Positions 57,220 to 64,000 of a DNA stretch of 64,000 nt are shown one piece after another. The notes under the pieces were generated by a model, which was not told the DNA's origin, ran no database searches, and saw only the letters and a list, made by a program, of their open reading frames with translations. The DNA is from Oscarella lobularis (Eukaryota > Porifera > Homoscleromorpha > Homosclerophorida > Oscarellidae), in NCBI RefSeq assembly GCF_947507565.1, contig NC_089175.1, positions 5,445,733-5,509,732 on the forward strand, in the 5' to 3' direction. The number at the start of each line of letters is the position of its first letter. Positions within the stretch are counted from its first letter, which is position 1. The position numbers and the translations under genes were made by a program.

Positions 57220-57842
57220 TGTTTTCCTCGTCAAGTCGTCGAGATGTTACCTGAACGCGGCGGAGAGCTCGGGCCCGTTCGATTTCCCGTCATTTGACCG
57301 AATCGCGCCGGTTTTCCGAAAAGGGATTCATCCTGGGGAAGAAACGAGGTCGTCGTTCGTCCGAAAAGTTAGCTTTGCAACGTTTCGTACCACTTCTGAC
57401 GTTTTCCCGACCTTTACGTAGCGTTTCGACTGTCGCGACGCCGCTGAGGCGCCCGATCCTGCTGAATTCACCGATCCTGTGATGCTTTGGGGCTAAATAT
57501 TGATGCGTATGCTTTAAAGGTAGGTTTCGAAGTGCGATTTTTACCATAGCGTTGCGTATAGACGTCGACTAGAGTGGGAATCACGTCGCACGCAAAACAA
57601 AGAGGGCGGTTGCTTAGGAAACTCACATACGGGGGAGATGGGGTTCCCGTAATCTAGCGAAAGGCGCAAACACGCTTTTTTGTAAGCCCAAACACTGTCA
57701 ATCTCGGTTTAGAGAAGCAAAAGTAACTCCTTTAGACAGTTTGGGAAGACGTGCAAGCTCGCGTTTCGCTGCACCCAACCGATATACCGCACGCAAGCCC
57801 AGACTCCCGTATCGCCTAAACTTTGCCACGGTTTCTCCGTCA
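57220..57842. other. Divergent promoter region between CFAP45 and the first DHHC gene
   Basis: No gene is supported; overlapping frames on both strands at 57290-57547 are unremarkable. 57670-57740 (CCCAAACACTGTCAATCTCGGTTTAGAGAAGC) is repeated before the third DHHC copy at about 61690-61740. Confidence 0.5.
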
Positions 57843-59147
57843 ATGCGATTTGTTTTTCGCAACGATCCGTGCGGCATCGCGTGCGTTGTCTTTACCTACT
57901 TTCTCCTATGCTACGCGGACTTCGTCGTCGTGCAGTATTTGGCCCCCTCGTTTACAAACAGGTGCTATCTCAACCTTTTTCGACGCGAAACCGACTCGAA
58001 TGTCTCTTTCTAGTCACTGGAAATCAATTCATCTCGTCCTATTCAACCTAGTTCTTATTCTGAGCCTGACGTCACACATTCGCGCATCGATATCCGACCC
58101 AGGTCATCAGATTCACCTCATTTTAAATCGTTGAGAAGAAAGCGTCTACTTTTTCCCAGGGGAGGTTCCCATATCGGGTACGAAACTCGACTTTTCTGAC
58201 CTCTTAGTTGGAAGCGGACACGTAAGTGAAACTAAAAGGTTATAATATATTGCCTATGATAATAATTCTTCTCAGGACTCGTCTGAGAAGGGAAAGGAGG
58301 ATCGTGACGACGGTTGGACTCTCTGTAATAAGTGCGAATCGTACAGACCACCTCGGGCTCATCATTGCAGGTACTAATAATTAGTCTGATTTTTTACTAT
58401 CTAATTAATTTTTTCAGGATCTGTAGGCGTTGTATTCGAAGAATGGATCACCACTGTCCATGGCAAGAGATTAATTATTGTACATTTAATTTAAAATGGT
58501 CAATGATGTGTCTAGGATTAATAACTGTGTGGGAGAATTGAATCAGAAATTTTTCATACTCTTTCTCATATACACAGGTGCAGCATTTTAGAGCGTACAC
58601 GTTTCTCTTTGCTACACTTATGGCTTTTAGGTCTTGCCTGTGTCTATGCCCTTATCTTGACTATAGTGGCTATGGTTAAAGGATTTGGTAGTAATAGAGT
58701 CCAGCCCGCAGCTATGTAAGGGTATATCAAATTCCTAAATGTAGCCCTTATGATATTTATGATTTTTATAGCATATGCAGTGTTTTCCTTATTATGGAAT
58801 CGATAATTTTTCTTCTCTTCGTTTCCTTTATTGGCTGCGATCAGGTATTTATTTTCTGACATTGTACGCATTTGTAAAATTGTCTGATAGTTTCAAGGCA
58901 TTTTTGAAGATATGACGCAGGTGGAATGGATTCAAAAGAAGTCTCCAATGCGTCATAGGAAATCTCGGATGGCTTTGCTAGGAGAAGTCTTTGGACGGGG
59001 TCACTGCAGATGTAAATCCGTAGTCTTGAAATATTGTATTTCAGGTTTAGATAAATTTATTCTTTTCGAGGTCGTTACCTATGTTGGATTCTGCCAACGA
59101 GTCCCAATTTATCCAGACTCTCATCTAATCGATTTTCTCAAGCGTAG
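57843..59147 (+). CDS. DHHC palmitoyltransferase, copy 1
   Basis: About nine exons from ATG 57843 to TAG 59145-59147. Exon 1 (57843-57961) holds the first membrane helix and exon 2 (from about 58012) the second. SDP|GEVP forms the family's DPG motif. The cysteine-rich domain reads CNKCESYRPPRAHHC, CRRCIRRMDHHCPW and, after an intron, INNCVGELNQKFF; DHHC is the catalytic motif that carries the acyl group. Two further helices (LACVYALILTIVAMV, VFLIMESIIFLLFVSFIGC) and a TQVE resembling the TTxE motif follow, then a tail ending NRFSQA. The enzyme would S-acylate cytosolic cysteines at Golgi or other membranes. The intron within CPW starts with GC at 58463. The family type is nearest to the ZDHHC3/7/21 group by my reading. 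Confidence 0.83.
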
Positions 59148-59284
59148 TCGCGTAATTCAGTTAGGATTGTCCGTTGTTTATCCAATAAACTTGGCGCTGC
59201 CGTGATTGGTGGATCGCAGTCCTCCTCACCAAGACCAGCCGATATCAAAGCAAGACAAATAGTATGATCATTTCTGTTGCCGTT
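59148..59284. other. Spacer between DHHC copies 1 and 2
   Basis: Short intergenic stretch with no gene seen. Its start resembles the sequence after DHHC copy 3. Confidence 0.4.
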
Positions 59285-60396
59285 CTAAGTCTGACGTCGC
59301 ACATTCGCGCATCGATATCCGACCCAGGTCATCTCTGATCAGATTCAGATCATTCTAAACCGTTAAGAAGAACCCGTTTGCTTTTCTCAGGGGAGGTTCT
59401 CGTATCGGGTACGAAACTCGACTTTTCTGATCTCTGCGTTGGAAATGGTCATGTGAGTAATAAAACTGAAAATGTTATTTTTTATTGTCTATGATTACGT
59501 CTACTCAGGACTCTTCTGAGAAGAGAAAGGAGGATCGTGACGACGGTTGGACTCTCTGTAATAAGTGCAAATCGTACAGACCACCTCGTGCTCATCATTG
59601 CAGGTAATAATAAAAATGATAATAATAATAATAATAATAACGTTAGTCTCATTTTGTCTATACTTTTTCAGAATCTGCAGGCGTTGCATTCGAAAAATGG
59701 ATCACCACTGTCCATGGCAAGAAATAGATGAATACAGGTAAAAATGGTCAATGATCAGGTTTAGGATTAATAACTGTGTTGGGAATTGAATCAGAAATTC
59801 TTTATACTCTTTCTCATATACACGGGTACAGCATTTTGAAGCTTACACGTTTCTTAGTATACTTTGGTTTTAGGTCTTGCCTTCTGTCTATGCTCTTATC
59901 TTGACTATTGTGGCAATGGTTAAAAGATTTGGTAGCAATAGAGTCAAACCCGCAGCTGTGTAAAGATACATAAACTAGCTCTAATCAAATTTATGATATT
60001 TTAGTATATGCAGTATTTTTCTTATTATGGAATCAATAATGTTTCTTCTGTTCGTTTCCTGTATCGGTTGCGATCAGGTGTTTATTTTGTATCCGATTTC
60101 CTACGTACTACAAGTTTATGTCTGCTAGTTTGAAGGCATTTTTGAAGATATGACACAGGTGGAGTGGATTCAAAAGAAGTCTCCAATGCGTCACAGGAAA
60201 TCTCGCATGGCTTTGCTCGGAGAAGTCTTTGGACGTGGCCACTGCAAATGTAAATCAATAGTCTTGAAAATGTTTCTTGTTCAAACTAAAACTAGAATTT
60301 AATTGTCTATTGAAGGTCGTTACCTGTGTTGGATTCTGCCAACGAGCCCCAATTTATCCAGACTCTCACCTAATCGATATTCTCAAGCGTAGTCGC
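59285..60396 (+). pseudogene. DHHC palmitoyltransferase copy 2, 5'-truncated and frameshifted
   Basis: It begins inside the second exon (GTTCTAAGTCTGACGTCGCAC), so the first membrane helix and start codon are missing. The zinc domain, DHHC motif and GC intron donor (59717) are kept. After the intron it reads AACTGTGTTGGGAATTGAATC where copy 3 has one more G, so the frame stops right after INNCVGN. Later exons are still recognisable down to the SNRYSQA-like tail. Confidence 0.82.
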
Positions 60397-60838
60397 GTAA
60401 TTTGGTTAAGATCATCCAATAAATTTAGCAAAGGCCGCGATTGGTTGAGCGCAGACCTCGTCACCAAGACCAGCCGATATCGAAGCGAAACAAATAGTAT
60501 GGTCATCTTTTTTTTTCTGTTGCCTGTGAAGCGTTTGTCTTTCGGAATTACGGTAGGTAAACTAAAAGAGGGGCTTCTACCTGTGGGTCCAAAAGCTGAA
60601 AGAATCAGTGAGCACGCTATATTTCCTGCTCACGTTGACATTGCTGGATATACGCCAAATTTTAAATGCGTGTTTAGACGAACTTTGAGATACATACACG
60701 TATGCAGTACATTGCGCACGAGACTAAGAAAACAACCATTGAAAAAGACAGCACGCAGTTTTGCTGCAAAAGTGATTGCAGCCCCCACAGAAAGACATTC
60801 ACTGATTCTGAAGAAAGTCAAACGTTTTATTTCTGCTT
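60397..60838. other. Unassigned sequence after DHHC copy 2
   Basis: A plus-strand frame continues to 60858 but its start is the DHHC relic read out of frame. 60570-60640 (AAAGCTGAAAGAATCAGTGAGCACGCTATATTTCCT) resembles 63855-63895 after copy 3, the start of the right-edge gene, so it may hold a fragment of that gene. Function is unknown. Confidence 0.35.
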
Positions 60839-61354
60839 TCACCTCCTTGTGTGTCTAATATGAATTGAAATTACTTCTTTAGAGCAACATAAGGCATCAT
60901 CATATTTACCGGGAGTGAGTGGACCAAATCCAGTGCAAATGAAACTCACCATTGTATCCGCAGGTTCTCCTCCATCAAAAGTTATGTAATTGACAAAGTT
61001 TATTCCGAGGCTCTTGATTGCAAAAGTGCGATCATTATACTTTTCTCCCATGGGTTGAAACGAGCAAGATGGCCATCCTATGGGTCTTATCGATTCAATC
61101 ATATAGTTTCCAATACTTTGGCGCGTCGTAGAAATCGCGAAGTTGGAGAAATTTGCAGCCAATGAACCGTCTGGGCCCATCCAACCGGCGAAAGACTGAT
61201 AACCTATTTCAAAGTCAAATAGAATGTACCACAATCATGCACAAAGAACAAGTTGTATGCAACCTTCGTTTCTCTCGAGATCGTGTGGCATAACAGCCAC
61301 AGCCAGTACAAAATACAAAGAAAGGCAAAGCGAAAAAGTAGCTGCAACTTTCAT
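60839..61354 (-). CDS. Small secreted protein of unknown function
   Basis: On the minus strand, exon 1 starts at ATG 61352-61354 and encodes MKVAATFSLCLSLYFVLAVA, a clear signal peptide, then MPHDLERNE before a donor near 61260. Exon 2 begins near 61203 after an AATAG acceptor (GYQSFAGWMGPDGSL) and stays open to a TAA-type stop at 60839; it may be spliced once more at 60947, where ATG is followed by GTGAGT. The mature part has few cysteines and is rich in Gly, Ser, Asn and aromatics. I do not recognise it. A 65-bp tandem repeat lies 100-270 bases upstream of its start. Confidence 0.6.
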
Positions 61355-61460
61355 TCTTGTTGATTGAAGGTTTGGTTATAAGCCAGTTGGAGGAGAAGAG
61401 CGTTATAGTTCGCCTACTTATATACTTCCATGAGGAAGCTAAAGAGGCTAATTCGATAAA

Positions 61461-61624
61461 GTACGTCACCAAAATAGCGACGATTAGCTTCCAATTTATG
61501 TGGGAACGGAAGAAACAAATAAAAAGTACGTCACCAAAATAGCGACGATTAGCTTCCAATTTATTGAGATCGGAAGAAATAAAAACTACGTCACCAAAAT
61601 AGCGACGATTAGCTTCCAATTTAT
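61461..61624 (+). repeat. Three-copy 60-65-bp tandem repeat with TACGTCAC
   Basis: Units start at 61461, 61526 and 61586. Each contains TACGTCACCAAAATAGCGACG and then ATTAGCTTCCAATTTAT with almost no change; the spacers (AAGAAACAAATAAAAAG, AAGAAATAAAAAC) are also alike. The repeat lies in the promoter region of the minus-strand secreted-protein gene. TACGTCA resembles a cAMP-response element core, so it may be a repeated control element. Confidence 0.9.
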
Positions 61625-62318
61625 GCGTCATCGTAAACACGTGTGATATGCTTTGATTTTACAGCAGCAGACTAGCACAAACATGCTTTTTCAGCTCAAA
61701 CACTGTCAATCTTGGTTTAGAGAAGCTAAAGTAACTCTTGGTAGCAAACGCAGGAGCCCGTATAACGACGAGGGAGGCTCTCTCAAACCAAACGTGATCT
61801 TAGGGCCGGAAGTTTTCGTATGTCTGTATGTATGTCTGTCTGTACGGGCCCTGTACGGGCAGGGCGGACAATCCCATGCGCATGCTCCTAGTGAGCCAAT
61901 CATTACTCAAACACGCGTTCTTCAAAATGTTTACCCGAACACCGAACACCGATGGGAGGGGCACTCAATTGTAATCGGGCTGATCGGGCAATCTTCTATT
62001 TTATCCCTGCCTACGCAGAAAAAAACTTCAAAACCACTATCAGGGAAAGCCTATGTATGTACATAGAGTATATGTGTCGGACTGAGCTGGAGGTCTAAGA
62101 TACATGTACAACAGCGTGAAATACCCCGAAATTTTATGACGTCACATTATCTAAGGCGTTCGCGTACTGTAAGCGGTGGGAGGCTATTCATGATAGCCAA
62201 CACCAGGCCAGTTTAGACGGTTTAGAAAGGCATGAAAGCCCGCGTTGACCATCATTATACGGGGATCGGCATCGCCGGACGCCCGTATCGCGTTAGCTTT
62301 GCCACGGTTTCTCCGGCA
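61625..62318. other. 5' region of DHHC copy 3 with about 470 bp of extra sequence
   Basis: 61690-61740 matches the region before DHHC copy 1 (57680-57732). The match is then interrupted and resumes at about 62210 (TTAGACGGTTTAGAAAGGC, then GCCCGC). The extra sequence contains TATGTCTGTATGTATGTCTG and a GTACGGGCCCTGTACGGGC near-palindrome (61835-61862) and has no clear coding frame. It may be a transposon fragment or a promoter rearrangement. Confidence 0.55.
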
Positions 62319-63634
62319 ATGAGATTTGTTTTTCGCAACGATCCGGGCGGCATCGCGTGCGTCGTCTTTACCTACGTTCTCCTAGGCTACGCGGACTTTG
62401 TCGTCGTGCAGTATTTGGCTCCATCGTTTACGAACAGGTGCGATCTCAACTTTTTTCGTCGCGAAAAGGACTCGAATGTCTCTTTCTAGTCACTGGAAAT
62501 CAATTCATCTCGTCCTATTCAACCTAGTTCTTGTTCTAAGTCTGACGTCACACATTCGCGCATCGATATCTGACCCAGGTCATCAAATTCAGATCATTCT
62601 AAACCGTTAAGAAGAACCCGTTTGCTTTTTTCAGGGGAGGTTCTCGTATCGGGTACGAAACTCGACTTTTCTGATCTCTTCGTTGGAAATGGACATGTGA
62701 GTAATAAAACTGAAAATGTTATTTTGTATTGCCTATGGTTACGTCTACTCAGGACTCTTCTGAGAAGAGAAAAGAGGATCGTGACGACGGTTGGACTCTC
62801 TGTAATAAGTGCGAATCGTACAGACCACCTCGTGCTCATCATTGCAGGTAATAATAAAAGTGATAATAATAATAATAATAATATTAACGTTAGTCTCATT
62901 TTTTCTATACTTTTTCAGAATCTGCAGGCGTTGCATTCGAAAAATGGATCACCACTGTCCATGGCAAGAAATATATGAATACAGGTAAAAATGGTCATTG
63001 ATCATGTTTAGGATTAATAACTGTGTTGGGGAATTGAATCAGAAATTCTTTATACTCTTTCTCATATACACAGGTACAGCATTTGGAGCTTACACGTTTC
63101 CTAGTATACTTTGGTTTTAGGCCTTGCCTGTGTCTATGCTCTTATCTTGACTATTGTGGCCATGGTTAAAGGATTTGGTAGTAATAGAGTCCAACCCGCA
63201 GCTATGTAAGGCCGTATGTATATCAAATTCATAAAGTAGCTCTAATCAAATTTATGATCTTTAGCATGTGCAGTGTTTTTCTTATTATGGAATCAATAAT
63301 GTTTCTTCTGTTTGTTTCCTTTATCGGATGCGATCAGGTATTTATTTTCTATCAGATTTCCTACATACTATAAGTTTTGTCTTCTAGTTTGAAGGCATTT
63401 TTGAAGATATGACGCAGGTGGAATGGGTTCAAAAGAAGTCTTCAATGCGTCATAGGAAATCTTGGATGGCTTTGCTAGGAGAAGTCTTTGGACGTGGCCA
63501 CTGCAGATGTAAATCAATGTAGTCTTGAAATATTTCAGGTGGTAAAATCTATTGAAGGTCGTTACCTATGTTGGTTTCTGCCAACGAGTCCCAATTTATC
63601 CAGACTCTCATCTAATCGATATTCTCAAGCGTAG
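62319..63634 (+). CDS. DHHC palmitoyltransferase, copy 3
   Basis: Same exon plan as copy 1, from ATG 62319 to TAG 63632-63634. Kept features are the first helix exon, DPG motif, CNKCESYRPPRAHHC, CRRCIRKMDHHCPW, INNCVGELNQKFF (frame intact, unlike copy 2), two later helices, TQVEW and a tail ending NRYSQA. The intron in CPW again begins with GC (62964). An in-frame ATG at 62232 is possible, but similarity to copy 1 rises at MRFVFRNDP. Differences from copy 1 are mostly conservative. It probably duplicates the function of copy 1. Confidence 0.82.
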
Positions 63635-63848
63635 TCTCGTTAAGGGAAGCGCGTAATTCAGTTAGGACTTTCCTTTGTTTTTCTAATAAACTTAGCAAAT
63701 GCCGCGCGATTGGTGGATCGAAACGAGGCAAATAGTACAGACGTCTCGTTAGAAGTCATCCGAAGTCGCTGGATCTTCCGGTAGGCCGCTCAATCAGCGC
63801 CGTCTGTCTTTGAGTGATTCGTTTTTTTCTCTGTATATATTTATAGAT

Positions 63849-64000
63849 ATGGGAGTCAAAAAATCAGTGTGCATAGATACACATCCGCTATATTCCTATA
63901 CACCGAATGTGAGCGTTAGTAAGACAAGAAACAAGCCGCCAAAAAGGTCGATCAGAGTTGCCGTTGCTGAATTCGTCGGCGTCGGTGCAGAGATCCTGGT
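63849..64000 (+). CDS. Start of a gene cut by the right edge, possibly aquaporin-like
   Basis: ATG 63849 opens a frame that runs to the window end (50 codons). The start is hydrophilic; then KRSIRVAVAEFVGVGAEIL looks like the beginning of a first membrane helix. The AEFxG pattern after a basic patch is typical of the first helix of MIP/aquaporin proteins. The decisive NPA motifs would lie beyond the window, so the family is a guess. Confidence 0.4.
   Translation, partial: MGVKKSVCIDTHPLYSYTPNVSVSKTRNKPPKRSIRVAVAEFVGVGAEIL

Noticed and set aside
57290-57547. 85-codon minus-strand and 62-codon plus-strand frames
   Set aside because: They overlap each other in the CFAP45/DHHC promoter region, have no family features, and no splice partner was found.
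1-64000. tRNA or rRNA genes
   Set aside because: No cloverleaf-type A and B boxes or rRNA-like conserved blocks were noticed on either strand, though a covariance-model scan was not possible.

Overview
This window is animal nuclear DNA. Genes are split by short introns (mostly about 40-150 bp) with GT-AG and a few GC-AG splice sites, and the encoded domains are metazoan: LDL-receptor modules, CARD and DEATH folds, ROC-COR GTPases, DHHC palmitoyltransferases and an axonemal CFAP45 protein. The compact layout and expanded death-fold/ROCO genes suggest a sponge or another early-branching marine invertebrate. That is inference; nothing in the sequence names the species. All gene models were spliced by eye, and codon phase was checked across exon junctions.

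Region 1 (1-25.1 kb) is a tandem array of four LDL-receptor-like genes on the + strand (1145-4583, 5507-9441, 11584-16187, 21053-25110). Each has a signal peptide, 5-7 LDLa modules, two EGF modules, a YWTD-type propeller, EGF, a Ser/Thr/Pro stalk, one membrane helix and a short tail. The copies differ in LDLa number, EGF cysteines, stalk length, the NPxY endocytosis motif and a C-terminal PDZ-ligand-like end. Relics of exon 1 of the downstream WD40 gene lie after copies 2 and 3, so the duplicated unit reached into that gene. An unrelated multi-pass membrane gene (minus strand, 17093-19046) sits between copies 3 and 4. Copy 3 has a second first exon and two small insertions can be read against their paralogous empty sites.

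Region 2 (25.4-28.9 kb) is one WD40-repeat gene of about 20 exons.

Region 3 (29.5-54.7 kb) is a second tandem array of death-fold signalling genes. Three genes have a CARD-like N terminus of type A (29483, 34152, 44635) and four of type B (36606, 42000, 48444, 52709). Four encode CARD-ROC-COR-DEATH proteins, one encodes CARD-ZU5-DEATH, and two encode only the CARD-like domain plus linker. Between them lie relics of the WD40 gene's 3' exons, of type-B starts, of a ROC exon and of DEATH exons. These show a repeating unit of WD40 3' end, type-A gene, type-B gene. No leucine-rich repeats or kinase domain are visible. A GTPase switch flanked by two death-fold adaptor domains would be a plausible NLR-like signalling scaffold, and this is the most interesting system in the window.

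Region 4 (54.9-64 kb) has CFAP45 on the minus strand, three tandem DHHC palmitoyltransferase copies (first and third apparently intact, second broken), a small secreted-protein gene on the minus strand with a three-copy 65-bp repeat upstream, and the start of a further gene at the right edge.
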